Assembly (NCBI GenBank): GCA_019359545.1
Contig: JAHHHB010000012.1
Span: 51,929 to 115,928 of the forward strand
DNA length: 64,000 nt
Origin: Desmonostoc geniculatum HA4340-LM1
GTDB taxonomy: Bacteria > Cyanobacteriota > Cyanobacteriia > Cyanobacteriales > Nostocaceae
Reading direction: 5' to 3'
The translations under genes and the position numbers were made by a program. The notes under the pieces were generated by a model. That model was not told the DNA's origin. It saw only the letters and a list, made by a program, of their open reading frames with translations, and searched no databases. Each line of letters opens with the position of its first letter. Within the stretch, counting starts at the first letter, position 1. Shown here one piece after another: positions 36,201 to 44,551 of the stretch.

Positions 36201-39197
36201 GACATTAAATCTGTCAAGCAAGTTCATTCCTAATCGCCCAAAGCTATACCCGGATTTCACTTCTCCCAAAAAAGCACACAACACCATACTGTGAATCGCA
36301 TACCCCACCGTTGATCCTGGTGCATTCCCGAACTGGATTGATAAACTCACCATCGTCGCGCTCAATATGGGCAGTAATCCGGGCATTGCCTGTAGAATCG
36401 GTGAAAATAATATTCCTAACAGTTGCATAGCTGCCTGAGTGTGGCCATCGCTCATTACAGGTAGATCGACTAATTCCTCAATTCCTCTGTCACCTTGAAG
36501 ACTAGCTACGGTTTGTAGGGCTTGAGCAATTTTGGCTTCCTCAGGTGCAGTGGGGAGTTCAACCCCCAATTGCAATAGTGCATCTCTTCCCACTGCAATG
36601 GCTTCTAATATCTTGCCCTGGGCTGTCTGGGCAACGATTTGAATTTGGTAAATTTTGATTTTGTCTAAAATCGTCTCAGCTTCTTCTAACACCAGTGCTG
36701 CTATTTTTTCCATGCCATCAAAATCAGCATTCAAATAAGCGGCTTCGGTAGCAGCAACATAGAGATTCAGAGTCAATTCATATTGATCTTGCCAGCAGTT
36801 GGCTGTCAGTATATCAATCCCTGTTTGCAAATAAACCCTTGCCGCAGTATAAGCTGTAGAATTTCTCGCCTTCACTCCAGCTTTGAAGTTAAGTTGAGCT
36901 AAATCTTCCCGTTCTTGCGGTTGGGTGATTAGCTCAATTCCTTGGTTTAAATGCAGGGCAATATCAAACAATTTTTCTTCCAGTTCTACTTCCGAGGAAC
37001 TGTGCAGTAGTAATTTTCCAATTTTGAGGTGAGTTGCTTGTTTTTGTTCATCGGGAATCAAGGAATAGGCAGCTTGCTGTACTCGGTCATGTAAGAATCT
37101 ATATTTGGCTATTTGTTTACTGGTATTCTGATATGACAGTGCCAATTGTTCGCGTTCTTCTCCTTGATAAAACTTATAAATATCACTAATCGGTAAAATC
37201 AACCCTTCTTGCAACGCTTTCCACAAATCTGAAGCCGTTTCGATTTGGGATTGTTCAGAAGCAATTGCCAAAGTTTCTAAATCAAAAGAGTTGCCAATAC
37301 AAGCAGCTAACTGTAATATCTGTTGAGTTGATTGTGGTAGTTTTCGCAATTGAAAACTCATAAAATCCACAACATCATCTGTAACCGCTTGCTGATTTAC
37401 TTGTACAATATCACATTGCCATCCCCCTGCTTGGTAAGAGGGGATTGGGGGGGTAAATTCAATTAGCCTATCTTGATGCAATGCTTTGAGAAACTGGGTT
37501 GCAAAAAACGGATTACCTTGAGTTTTTTGATAGACTAATTGAGAAAGACTCCATGCCAAACTTTCCTGACATTTCAGTGTATCAGCAACTAATTGATTCA
37601 CTATGATTTGATTCAGTGGTGCTAAAGTAATCATATTAATCGTTGCTTGGTTTTTTTGAATCTCACTCAAAGTCAACATCAATGGATGTGCTGGGTTGAC
37701 TTCGTTATCACGGTATGCACCAATTAACAAAAGATGCTTTGTATCAGCCATCAACAGCTGCATTAACTTCAGCGATGCTGAATCTGCCCATTGCAAATCA
37801 TCTAAAAACATCACTAAGGGATGTTCTGCACTGGTAAAGACTTGGGTAAATTTTTGAAACAATAAATTAAATCTATTTTGTGCCGCTGTTCCTGATAGCT
37901 CTATGGTAGGTGCTTGTTGACCAATAATTATTTCTAGTTCGGGGATGACTTCAATGATTACCTGTCCATTTTGTCCAACTGCTGACAAGATTTTGTTTTT
38001 CCATTGCTGAATCTGTGCATCATTTAGAGTTAACAATTGCCTCATTAAATCTCGAAATGCTTGCACAAAGGCACTAAGGGGAATATTCCGTTGAAACTGG
38101 TCATATTTGCCTTTGATAAAATAACCGCGCTGGCGCACAATTGGTTTATGAACTTCGTTGACAACCGCAGTTTTTCCAATTCCAGAAAAACCAGCTACCA
38201 GCATCATTTCAGTTGCGCCAAGACTTACTCTCTCAAAGGCTTGGAGGAGGGTTGATACTTCGGTTTCTCTGCCATAGAGTTTATCAGGGATGATGAAGCG
38301 ATCGCACACATCCCTTTGCCCAATTTCAAAACTCTGAATTTCACCAGTTTTTTTGAGTTGATCTAAACAATTCTCTAAATCAAACTTCAATCCCAATGCA
38401 CTTTGATAGCGATCTTCAGAATTTTTCGCCATCGATTTCATGACGATATCAGAAAGCACCTGTGGAATTTCTTCCCTATTCCCTATTCCCCATTCCCTAT
38501 TCCCTAATACAGTCGGCATTTTGGCAATATGACAATGCAACAATTCCATTGCATCACTTGATGGAAATGGTAATTCTCCACTTAGTAATTCATAGAAAGT
38601 TACACCCAAAGAATAAAAATCAGTCCGGTAATCAATTCCCCGATTCATTCTGCCTGTTTGTTCGGGAGAAATATAAGCCAACGTTCCTTCTAAGACATTG
38701 GGATTGACAATGCTTTGAGTTTCTCTTGGTAGTAGTGATGCAATACTAAAGTCAATTAATTTAACTTGTTTTGTTTGGGGATTAATTAATATATTGCTGG
38801 GTTTAATATCTTTATGAATAATGCGATCGTGGTAGAGTATATCTAAGGTGTTGCATAGGGCGTTCGCAATTTGTAAAAATTCATCTAGAGACGGGGGATT
38901 GTCATGGTTGGCGAAATAATCCTTAAGGGAAATTCCCCCAAAGTCTTCCATTACTAATGTATAGGCATTTTGGTAGGGTTCCAAGCTATAGGTTTGGATG
39001 ATTCCAGGATAGTTGAGATTTTTGGCAATGGTATATTGATTGCGAAATTGTACTAGTTCGCTAAAGCTGGGATAAGGATTCTTTAATAGCTTAATGACAA
39101 CTGGTAATGAGTCAATCTCTCGAACACCTCGATAAACTAGGGTTCTCGAACCATCATAAAGTTTTTTACTCAAGCGATATCCAGGAATACTAATCAT
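33300..39197 (-). CDS. Giant Ser/Thr kinase-ATPase-GAF-PAS-histidine kinase
   Basis: A 1965-residue multidomain signalling protein. In order: a Hanks-type Ser/Thr kinase (about 1-265, catalytic HKDIKPSNILI); a predicted AAA/STAND ATPase (GFSGIGKTAVV near 340, FLDDLQWAD); a long helical TPR-like region (about 700-1350); GAF (about 1380-1530); PAS/PAC (AVIEWDTNYQVTDWNPAAERIFGYSKQE); then H-box GNLVAGVAHEMNNPLGF and HATPase (NILANAIDAL, DNGKGM, GTGLGLAIA). Such two-kinase fusions are known in Nostocales. The start is the ATG at 39197; a TTG three codons earlier is possible. Two repeat-derived insertions are in frame, at about 37425-37460 and 38475-38515. Confidence 0.93.
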   Translation of the reverse strand: MISIPGYRLSKKLYDGSRTLVYRGVREIDSLPVVIKLLKNPYPSFSELVQFRNQYTIAKNLNYPGIIQTYSLEPYQNAYTLVMEDFGGISLKDYFANHDNPPSLDEFLQIANALCNTLDILYHDRIIHKDIKPSNILINPQTKQVKLIDFSIASLLPRETQSIVNPNVLEGTLAYISPEQTGRMNRGIDYRTDFYSLGVTFYELLSGELPFPSSDAMELLHCHIAKMPTVLGNREWGIGNREEIPQVLSDIVMKSMAKNSEDRYQSALGLKFDLENCLDQLKKTGEIQSFEIGQRDVCDRFIIPDKLYGRETEVSTLLQAFERVSLGATEMMLVAGFSGIGKTAVVNEVHKPIVRQRGYFIKGKYDQFQRNIPLSAFVQAFRDLMRQLLTLNDAQIQQWKNKILSAVGQNGQVIIEVIPELEIIIGQQAPTIELSGTAAQNRFNLLFQKFTQVFTSAEHPLVMFLDDLQWADSASLKLMQLLMADTKHLLLIGAYRDNEVNPAHPLMLTLSEIQKNQATINMITLAPLNQIIVNQLVADTLKCQESLAWSLSQLVYQKTQGNPFFATQFLKALHQDRLIEFTPPIPSYQAGGWQCDIVQVNQQAVTDDVVDFMSFQLRKLPQSTQQILQLAACIGNSFDLETLAIASEQSQIETASDLWKALQEGLILPISDIYKFYQGEEREQLALSYQNTSKQIAKYRFLHDRVQQAAYSLIPDEQKQATHLKIGKLLLHSSSEVELEEKLFDIALHLNQGIELITQPQEREDLAQLNFKAGVKARNSTAYTAARVYLQTGIDILTANCWQDQYELTLNLYVAATEAAYLNADFDGMEKIAALVLEEAETILDKIKIYQIQIVAQTAQGKILEAIAVGRDALLQLGVELPTAPEEAKIAQALQTVASLQGDRGIEELVDLPVMSDGHTQAAMQLLGILFSPILQAMPGLLPILSATMVSLSIQFGNAPGSTVGYAIHSMVLCAFLGEVKSGYSFGRLGMNLLDRFNVKEFKSKVLLLFAAWVQHHQESLKATMLTMKDGYGTGIETGDFLNAGYNSLNYLIAKLFAGVELDIWEPEIAAYRAVLVQIKQHSAQSYLDMMQQTVQNLREARILSDWLIGTAYDETVMIPKHHQDKDLTAIAIAYTYKLMLGYFCGNYTAALDYNAQAKQYLMAVSGMIFIPIFHFYTALTYLALLPTQPESEQGEFLSLAQTHQTTLQQWAQNAPINHLHKWYLVEAERQRVLGNKAEAIEHYDRAIIGAKENDYIQEEALANELAAKFYLDWGKQEIAHSYMTKAYYSYARWGAKAKVADLERRYPQLLAPILQKTRTALSINETVFALGTVTSTSSSSSSSSVCDSLDLAAILKASQSISGEIELEKLLSSLLKIVIENAGADKCVFMLLRDDSLGDTKGEHLLIKGSIIEGSEPVVLQHLLVEESQDIPLKLIYKVKHNRQTVVLLDAIADPILANDPYIMRQQPKSILCSPILHQGKLLGILYLENNLVTGAFTSDRVELLNLLCAQAAISLENARLYERSLQYSQQLERSLDELNTAQSRLQASQQRLQLLVQQTPLAVIEWDTNYQVTDWNPAAERIFGYSKQEALGCDFKFIIPQKIQAEMEQVSVEIKSQQGGNYSINENVTKDGKTIICAWYNNPLVSADGELIGVASLADDITERKIAEVQLQQKAQELETALQNLQQAQLKMIQSEKMSALGNLVAGVAHEMNNPLGFIAASIKQAKPTIADIVEHLKLYQESLPNKSEEILDHAEEIDLEYSLEDLPKMLDSMTIACDRLKNISTSLRTFSRADQDYKVPFNIHQGIDSTILILKHRLKANEQRPAIEVVTEYGNLPLIECFPGQLNQVFMNILANAIDALDESNNGRSFEEIKANSNRITITTYLENNCVKIAIMDNGKGMSESVKQKIFDHLFTTKAVGKGTGLGLAIARQIIVEKHGGSLECNSSPGQGTEFVILIPVQ

Positions 39198-39274
39198 ACA
39201 TACCAAATCTTAAACATCAGATTTAGTATTCCCATAAACCAATACGCTTGGGTTAAGGCTAAAACTCTTTTTTT

Positions 39275-39368
39275 CAGGACTTACGCAAAAGATAACGAAA
39301 GTAGGGGTAATTCATGAATTACCCCTACGTAAGAATAAGGTTTTCAGTTACATATTGCGTAAGTCCTG
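39275..39368. mobile_element. 94-bp MITE-like element with 14-bp perfect inverted ends
   Basis: The ends CAGGACTTACGCAA (39275-39288) and TTGCGTAAGTCCTG (39355-39368) are exact inverses. Inside is a perfect 28-nt palindrome (39301-39328, arm GTAGGGGTAATTCA). The same terminal sequence appears as a solo end near 26898 and, one base different, near 5349. No transposase is encoded, so it would be mobilised in trans, if at all. Confidence 0.75.
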
Positions 39369-39665
39369 TTTTTAACAAACCGCCTTCTCTACGAGAGGCT
39401 TCCGCCAACGCGCAGCGTCTCGTAGAGAAGAACGCCAAGGACGCAAAGATAAGACTGATGCAAAACTACACACTGTAGCGGCAATTCATGAATTGCCGCT
39501 ACGCGAATAGAGCGCAGCCTCATATAGAATTGGTATAATTCTCTTCCTTCCTTGGGAGGGTGAACATCAGTTGAGCATGAATGCTGAGTATGAAAATATA
39601 TCAAAAAACCATGCTCAAACGCTGAAAGTAGGGTAATCGAGCATTAAAAGAGCATTTTTCAGAGA
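39369..39665. repeat. Repeats upstream of the GTPase gene
   Basis: CTACGAGAGGC and its complement-like CTCGTAGAG (about 39390-39427) form one inverted pair. 39475-39502 is a perfect 28-nt palindrome with arm GTAGCGGCAATTCA. The remaining 160 bp to the GTPase gene is unique and presumably carries its promoter. Confidence 0.7.
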
Positions 39666-41045
39666 GTGAAGGCTCAAAGTATTGACAATATGTCGAGTTC
39701 GCGTAATCTGCAAGAAACTCACTTAAACCGTGCCCGTGCCAGTCTCAGACAGGCGCTGTCTTGGTATGGATATCTTCGTAAATCAGGACAGTTGTCATCT
39801 AGCCCAGAATTGGCAGGTTTACTCAAACCAGAATTAGAAACTCTTAACTCCACACTCAACAAACTCGATTCTAATGTTATTAGAATTGCCGCCTTTGGTT
39901 TGGTGAGTCGTGGTAAGTCAGCAGTTTTAAATGCCTTGCTGGGAGACAAGATTCTGCAAACTGGCCCCTTAAATGGTGTCACCCAATGGCCTCGTTCGGT
40001 ACGCTGGCAGCCAGGAGATAAGGTATTAGTAGAGTTAATTGATACACCAGGATTAGATGAAATTGAGGGTGAGTCACGGGCAGATATGGCACGAGAAGTA
40101 GTGCGTCAAGCCGATTTGATTTTGTTTGTCGTGTCTGGTGATATCACACGCACTGAGTATCAAGCATTGCAGGAATTAAGGCGATCGCAAAAACCTTTGA
40201 TTTTGGTGTTTAACAAGATAGACCTCTACCCAGATACAGACAAGGGCGCGATTTACCAAAATTTGCAACAACTCGGTGCAGGAAACCCCCAAGCAAAACC
40301 CCTACTACCCGATGAAATTGTCATGGTGGCGGCGGAACCAGCACCAATGGAAGTCCGGGTTGAATGGCCTGATGGGCGCATCACCTATGAATGGGAGACG
40401 CCACCACCCCAAGTGGACGAACTCAAGCAGACAATTTTGAATATTCTCAATCGAGAAGGGCGATCGCTTTTAGCTTTAAATGCACTCATCCAAGCACGGG
40501 ATGCAGAAGCCGCCATCGCTCAAAAAACCATCGATTTACGCCAACAAGAAGCCGAAGACATCATCTGGCAATTTACCAAATACAAAGCTTTGGCTGTAGC
40601 CTTAAATCCCATCGCCTTCTTAGATATCCTTGGCGGAACTGTTGCCGATTTAGCTTTAATTCGCGCTTTGGCACGCTTGTATGGATTACCAATGACTAGT
40701 TATGAAGCCGGGAAAATTCTCAAAACGATTTTATTGAGTTCTGGTGGCTTACTTCTGGGAGAATTAGGTAGTAGTTTGTTGTTGGGTTTGGGCAAAAGTA
40801 CAGCTGCCATCGCCAGCGGTGACAATCCTACAAATATTACTGCCTTTGCTGGAAGTGCGATCGCCCAAGCTGGTATCGCCGGTTATGGCGCATACTCCGT
40901 TGGCAAAGCCGCTCAAGTCTATCTCGAAAAAGGCTGCACCTGGGGACAGTTGGGCGCTAGCAGCGTCATTCAAGAAATTCTCTCTCAAGTTGACCAAAAC
41001 ACAATTCTGTATCGTTTGCGACAAGAATTAGGGATAAAGTATTGA
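39666..41045 (+). CDS. Membrane-associated GTPase (Era/dynamin-like with DUF697)
   Basis: A 459-residue GTPase. G1 is GLVSRGKSA (residues 78-86), G3 is DTPGLDE and G4 is NKID, preceding PDTDKGAI. The C-terminal 180 residues contain hydrophobic helices (ALNPIAFLDILGGTVADLALI, GGLLLGELGSSLLLGLG) typical of DUF697 proteins, suggesting membrane attachment. The frame opens with GTG at 39666. The ATG at 39690 (MSSSRNLQ) is an equally plausible start; I kept the longer form. Function is unknown, possibly membrane remodelling or ribosome-linked. Confidence 0.88.
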   Translation: MKAQSIDNMSSSRNLQETHLNRARASLRQALSWYGYLRKSGQLSSSPELAGLLKPELETLNSTLNKLDSNVIRIAAFGLVSRGKSAVLNALLGDKILQTGPLNGVTQWPRSVRWQPGDKVLVELIDTPGLDEIEGESRADMAREVVRQADLILFVVSGDITRTEYQALQELRRSQKPLILVFNKIDLYPDTDKGAIYQNLQQLGAGNPQAKPLLPDEIVMVAAEPAPMEVRVEWPDGRITYEWETPPPQVDELKQTILNILNREGRSLLALNALIQARDAEAAIAQKTIDLRQQEAEDIIWQFTKYKALAVALNPIAFLDILGGTVADLALIRALARLYGLPMTSYEAGKILKTILLSSGGLLLGELGSSLLLGLGKSTAAIASGDNPTNITAFAGSAIAQAGIAGYGAYSVGKAAQVYLEKGCTWGQLGASSVIQEILSQVDQNTILYRLRQELGIKY

Positions 41046-41244
41046 GAATAACTAAGAGTTGTTTACCATTTGTTACTCTTTATAAGCGTTTATCAACTTC
41101 TATCAAACTCTTCTGACAATTGCTGTCAATTTCCGATCCCCAATGCAAGATCGAGAACAGGATACAAAAAACGAACCGAGAGATTTTTCTTTTCGGCATC
41201 CTCTTTCTGAATCTTTATCTCTGGAAAAATAAGGTGAAAGCGAC

Positions 41245-41502
41245 ATGACAACAACCTTAAACGTAAATCAAGCTGCTGGTACAACTCTTGAGCAAGCGAT
41301 TTTAGAAGCCATTGCTGATGCTCGTACAACCTGTGATTTAAGTGGCAGTAATTCTGCTAATTGTGCCGTAGCTTGGGATATCGTAGAAGAATTGCAAGCT
41401 GAAAAATCTCATCAACATCAAGCAAAGCAAAACAAAACCTCTTTGGATAACTACTGCGATCGCCACCCAGATTCTGTAGAGTGTTTAATATACGACGTTT
41501 AA
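41245..41502 (+). CDS. CP12 family regulatory protein
   Basis: An 85-residue CP12 protein. It has the core motif AWDIVEEL (43-50), an N-terminal Cys pair (Cys30, Cys40) and a C-terminal pair (Cys71, Cys80) in YCDRHPDSVECLIYDV. CP12 is intrinsically disordered and, when its cysteines are oxidised in the dark, bridges GAPDH and phosphoribulokinase into an inactive complex, switching off the Calvin cycle. The C-terminal tail, which plugs the GAPDH active site, is conserved. AAGGTGAAAG lies upstream of the ATG. This is the canonical-length form, not a CBS fusion. Confidence 0.93.
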   Translation: MTTTLNVNQAAGTTLEQAILEAIADARTTCDLSGSNSANCAVAWDIVEELQAEKSHQHQAKQNKTSLDNYCDRHPDSVECLIYDV

Positions 41503-41716
41503 CAAGAATTCAGGAGTCAGAATTCAGAATTCAGTATGAATTGGAGTCCCAATGGCAGATGAATGTGTAGGTTTAAGTCCAATACCCAAAACCCTCATGT
41601 AGAAACGCGATTTATCGCGTCTGATTTATCTGATTTATCGCGTCTTCATAGGTCAATTACCCATACCCAATTAATTCTGAATTCTGAATTCTGAATTCTG
41701 AATTCTGTATTCTTCT
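41503..41716. repeat. Dispersed repeats between cp12 and tlyA
   Basis: AGAATTCAGGAGTCAG repeats (41505-41535) and the inverted AATTCTGAATTCTG repeats (41673-41708) flank a degenerate 28-nt palindrome (41599-41626) followed by a partial duplication, GATTTATCGCGTCT. No gene; the inverted pair could act as a bidirectional terminator. Confidence 0.75.
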
Positions 41717-42535
41717 TCAACCTTTTTGCAAATCACCTGTTGCCGATCGCGTTACTTCCTTAATCGCCTCTAAATCAGGCAGTGGTTTTTCACTTTCCAT
41801 TCCCAACCACAACAGAAATTCGATATTTCCAGCCGGGCCAGTAATCGGCGACCAAGTTAAACCTTTGTATTTCCATCCTAATTCATGAGCGACTTGCAAC
41901 ACCTGAAAAATCGCATCAGCTTGGTCGTTAGGATCGCGTACAACACCTTTTTTTCCCACACGGGATTTCCCGACTTCAAACTGTGGCTTGACTAACAATA
42001 CAGTTTCTCGGCTAGCTTGAGTTAAATCCCACAAAGCAGGCAGAATTTTGGTTAAGGAAATAAACGAGACATCCACCACTGTTAAATCAGGAATCGGGTC
42101 ATTTTCGCCATACAAATCATTTGGTCGTAGCTGTCGTAAATTGGTGCGTTCGCGCAAAATCACCCGCGAATCATTCCGCAAGCGCCAGTCAACTTGTCCA
42201 TAACCAACATCAACTCCGTAAACTAGTTTTGCCCCAGCTTGCAACAAACAATCAGTAAAGCCACCCGTAGAAATTCCACCATCTAAACAAACGCGTCCAG
42301 CTACGGGAATAGCAAACACTGTCAAAGCTTTGGAGAGTTTTTCACCACCTCTAGAAACAAAAGGCGATCGCTCTTTAATATTTATTTGAGCTGCAATATC
42401 AACTTCAGTACCAGGTTTATCAACTACCTGCTGATTAACAGTAACTTCCCCCGCCTGAATTAACCTTTGTGCCAAAGCGCGAGAAGAACATAAATTTAAA
42501 TCTACTAATAATGTATCGAGTCGTTGTTTAACCAA
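41717..42535 (-). CDS. tlyA: TlyA-family rRNA 2'-O-methyltransferase
   Basis: A 272-residue protein with an N-terminal S4 RNA-binding domain (QRLDTLLVDLNLCSSRALAQRLIQAGEVTVN) and a Rossmann-like FtsJ/RrmJ methyltransferase domain (CLDGGISTGGFTDCLLQAGAKLVYGVDVGYGQ, PDLTVVDVSFISLTKILPAL, LVKPQFE). TlyA methylates 16S and/or 23S rRNA with S-adenosylmethionine. Some family members were called haemolysins, a historical label. The glycine-rich motif reads GGISTGGFTD, close to the usual GASTGGFTD. It abuts the DUF29 gene upstream with no gap. Confidence 0.93.
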   Translation of the reverse strand: MVKQRLDTLLVDLNLCSSRALAQRLIQAGEVTVNQQVVDKPGTEVDIAAQINIKERSPFVSRGGEKLSKALTVFAIPVAGRVCLDGGISTGGFTDCLLQAGAKLVYGVDVGYGQVDWRLRNDSRVILRERTNLRQLRPNDLYGENDPIPDLTVVDVSFISLTKILPALWDLTQASRETVLLVKPQFEVGKSRVGKKGVVRDPNDQADAIFQVLQVAHELGWKYKGLTWSPITGPAGNIEFLLWLGMESEKPLPDLEAIKEVTRSATGDLQKG

Positions 42536-42973
42536 TTAACTAGACTCTCCTGGTAAGATTAAAGCCAAAGCACGATTAATAATTTCTTCTCGGTTAACCA
42601 GCTTTTCTAATTCTTGGGCTTCATAACGACCTTCTTCTACTTCCAGGGAAGCCTCATCAATGGCATTTAAATAAGCTTCTGCTAAGATTTCTAACAATTC
42701 TTCTGGCACGAGATAATAGCCTCCAGCTTTGCGCCGCTTATTTTCCCGCTGAATTTCCCGAACCGAATTCCGAATCGAGACTTCCCAAGAGCGAGTCGTG
42801 CGATTTTCAGCTTGTTGTTTAATTAAATGTAACAAGAGAATCACTGCATAGCTACGAATTGTCTTAATTATGTCATTGCGGCTCATTTCTTCTAATTCGT
42901 CAACTATAATCAAAGCTCCTTGAATATTGCCTTGAAGAAGCAAGTCTTTCAAAATTAATAATTCTTCCATCAT
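42536..42973 (-). CDS. DUF29 family protein
   Basis: A protein of about 145 residues, helical and soluble. LKDLLLQGNIQGALIIVDELEEMSR, LLLHLIKQQAENRTTRSWEVSIRNSVREIQREN and ALILPG fit DUF29, a small family common in cyanobacteria with no known function. The ATG at 42973 starts MMEELLIL; a TTG seven codons upstream is less likely. Its stop directly abuts the tlyA start, suggesting one operon. Confidence 0.8.
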   Translation of the reverse strand: MMEELLILKDLLLQGNIQGALIIVDELEEMSRNDIIKTIRSYAVILLLHLIKQQAENRTTRSWEVSIRNSVREIQRENKRRKAGGYYLVPEELLEILAEAYLNAIDEASLEVEEGRYEAQELEKLVNREEIINRALALILPGESS

Positions 42974-43421
42974 TAGCGCCTCAAATATCGGCAACTTCTA
43001 CAGCAATCTTAAATCATCAGCGAAAAGTTAGATCCCCGACTTCTTTGAGAAGTCGGGGATCTGGACACGGTAAATTGTTACAGTGTATAAATTTTGATCG
43101 TACTCTGCCAAAAGCCTCTACGTAGGTTTGCCTTTAAGGCTTGCCCTAGCTTAGCCGCATCTTGCTACACACTTTTCGTCGCCAAATCTAAAATCGTATA
43201 AGTCCTGGTAAAAACTGCTACTATCTGAGGACTGAATTTTACAAAGCGCTAAAGAGTAGTCTAAAAGTTATATTTTTTTGTCAAAACCAACACATTTTTA
43301 TATTTTGTTTTAAGATAAGGCCTATATACTGAATCAAAAAATTCTTTATAAAATGTGGTGAAGCCGCAGAAGTCAAATTACTGCATTCAAACCTGATATT
43401 TAAAACAGGAGATAGGCTATC
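42974..43421. other. Intergenic region with a 14-bp-stem hairpin
   Basis: GATCCCCGACTTCT (43031-43044) pairs perfectly with 43048-43061 around a TTG loop, a hairpin type widespread in Nostocales genomes. The remaining 350 bp is AT-rich with no gene recognised. It must contain the promoter of the Nif11 gene. Confidence 0.7.
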
Positions 43422-43655
43422 ATGACACAGCAAAATGCTGCCCGACTTTTTGAAGCCGTAAAACGAGATCAAGCATTACAGCAAAAGCTCAAAGCAACAG
43501 CTAATCCAGAAGCCTTTATCAAGATTGCTCATGAGCGTGGCTATGAATTCACGGTTGCAGAACTAGAAACTGAGATCGATAAATTGTCAGAAGAAGATTT
43601 AGCTGCCATTGTCAATCCAGGATGGGGGACTAGACGCCACCTTAATCCTAGATAA
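43422..43655 (+). CDS. Nif11-type leader peptide / putative RiPP precursor
   Basis: A 77-residue protein. Residues 1-65 match the Nif11 leader domain (AARLFEAVKRDQALQQKLKATANPEAFIKIAHERGYEFTVAELE, LSEEDLAAIV). The tail is short and basic (NPGWGTRRHLNPR), without the Gly-Gly cleavage site or Cys/Ser/Thr-rich core of lanthipeptide precursors. Nif11 leaders guide modification of ribosomal peptides, but no modifying enzyme or peptidase-transporter lies nearby. It may be a stand-alone Nif11 protein of unknown function or an orphan precursor. GGAGATAGG precedes the ATG. Confidence 0.85.
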   Translation: MTQQNAARLFEAVKRDQALQQKLKATANPEAFIKIAHERGYEFTVAELETEIDKLSEEDLAAIVNPGWGTRRHLNPR

Positions 43656-43715
43656 TTCCTACTTTAGAAAACTTAAAGTATGGGAAAAACTGGATTTTCA
43701 AAGGGATTTATAAAT

Positions 43716-43764
43716 AAAAACAATAGTATAATTGTTGACTTTCAATAGCTATGCTATTGTTTTT
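43716..43764. repeat. Hairpin end of an IS200-type element
   Basis: AAAAACAATAG (43716-43726) and CTATTGTTTTT (43754-43764) are exact inverses, with an inner ATAGC/GCTAT-like palindrome. It lies 14 bp beyond the stop of the TnpA relic, where IS200/IS605 elements carry a subterminal hairpin. Confidence 0.6.
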
Positions 43765-43777
43765 GTTTGGTTGGACG

Positions 43778-44011
43778 TTATGAAGATTTGCAAATTGCGT
43801 TAATGTATTGTTCGATAATTGCCGAAGAAACTTTACCTGTCGTGTCATAGAAATAGGCATGAGTCCACAATGTAGGAACCTTAAGTAACTGTGGGAACTC
43901 TTGCCTTAAGTAACGAGATGAACGACCCTTAAAAGCTTTAACAATAGAATTAATTGGTGTACTAGGGTCATATTCTACCAATGTGTGAACATGGTCAGGT
44001 GCAATTTCCAA
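43778..44011 (-). pseudogene. IS200-type TnpA (Y1 transposase) relic
   Basis: The frame encodes 77 residues: MEIAPDHVHTLVEYDPST with the HUH metal motif (His-Val-His), INSIVKAFKGRSSRYLRQEFP, LWTHAYFYDTTGKVS, then IEQYI with the catalytic Tyr. This is the C-terminal ~60 per cent of a Y1 transposase. The N-terminal ~55 residues are missing; the sequence beyond 44011 does not continue the family. It is presumably dead but could be cross-mobilised through its remaining hairpin. Confidence 0.82.
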
Positions 44012-44551
44012 ACATTTAATTTGCCACTAAGGTGAGCAATAAATCAAAGTGGATTGCTGACAAAATAGACTCTAATACCCAACAGACAATAGCTACTCGC
44101 GCTTTTAGAGGTTGTTTGAAAAGTGATTGGCTGTGATTTTAATTGCGTTGTTACCCCCCTTAGTCCCCCCTCTTATAAAGGGGGGAAACAAGAAAAATCT
44201 GGTTCCCTCCCCAATACATATGGGGAGGGTTAGGGAGGGGTAAAAATATATTTGATACATCAATGATGACTTTTCAAACATCCTCTAAGGAATATAAAAA
44301 GACTGCTCAAAATCAACGTGAATTAGAAAGACGTAAAACTGCTTATGCTAAGTCTCAAAGCAGATGGTTTATCTACTCCACACTAAAATCTTACCAATTT
44401 GGGATTTTAGATTTTCTTCTCCCTCCTCTGCGTTCTCTTTTGCCTCGTGTGGTTCGATAATCTTAAATTCTCTCCTCCACCCTCTTGCGGATCTTGAATT
44501 AGTTGATACACTTGTTCTTCAATAGCCATTAGCCCAGTTAACCAGCGCCCT
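44012..44551. other. Intergenic repeats upstream of smc
   Basis: 44151-44245 contains CCCCCCTTAGTCCCCCC/GGGGGG and CCCTCCCC/GGGGAGGG inverted low-complexity repeats. A frame at 44263-44460 is poorly coding (it ends in a TCTTCTCCCTCCTCTGCG repeat) and I do not call it. 44028-44130 has a short open frame of unknown origin. Confidence 0.55.

Noticed and set aside
44028..44130. Short frame KWIADKIDSNTQQTIATRAF next to the TnpA relic
   Set aside because: It looks like a fragment of a coding sequence but I could not tie it to any family.
44263..44460. 65-codon frame before smc
   Set aside because: The C-terminal half is repeat DNA and there is no ribosome-binding site or recognisable domain.
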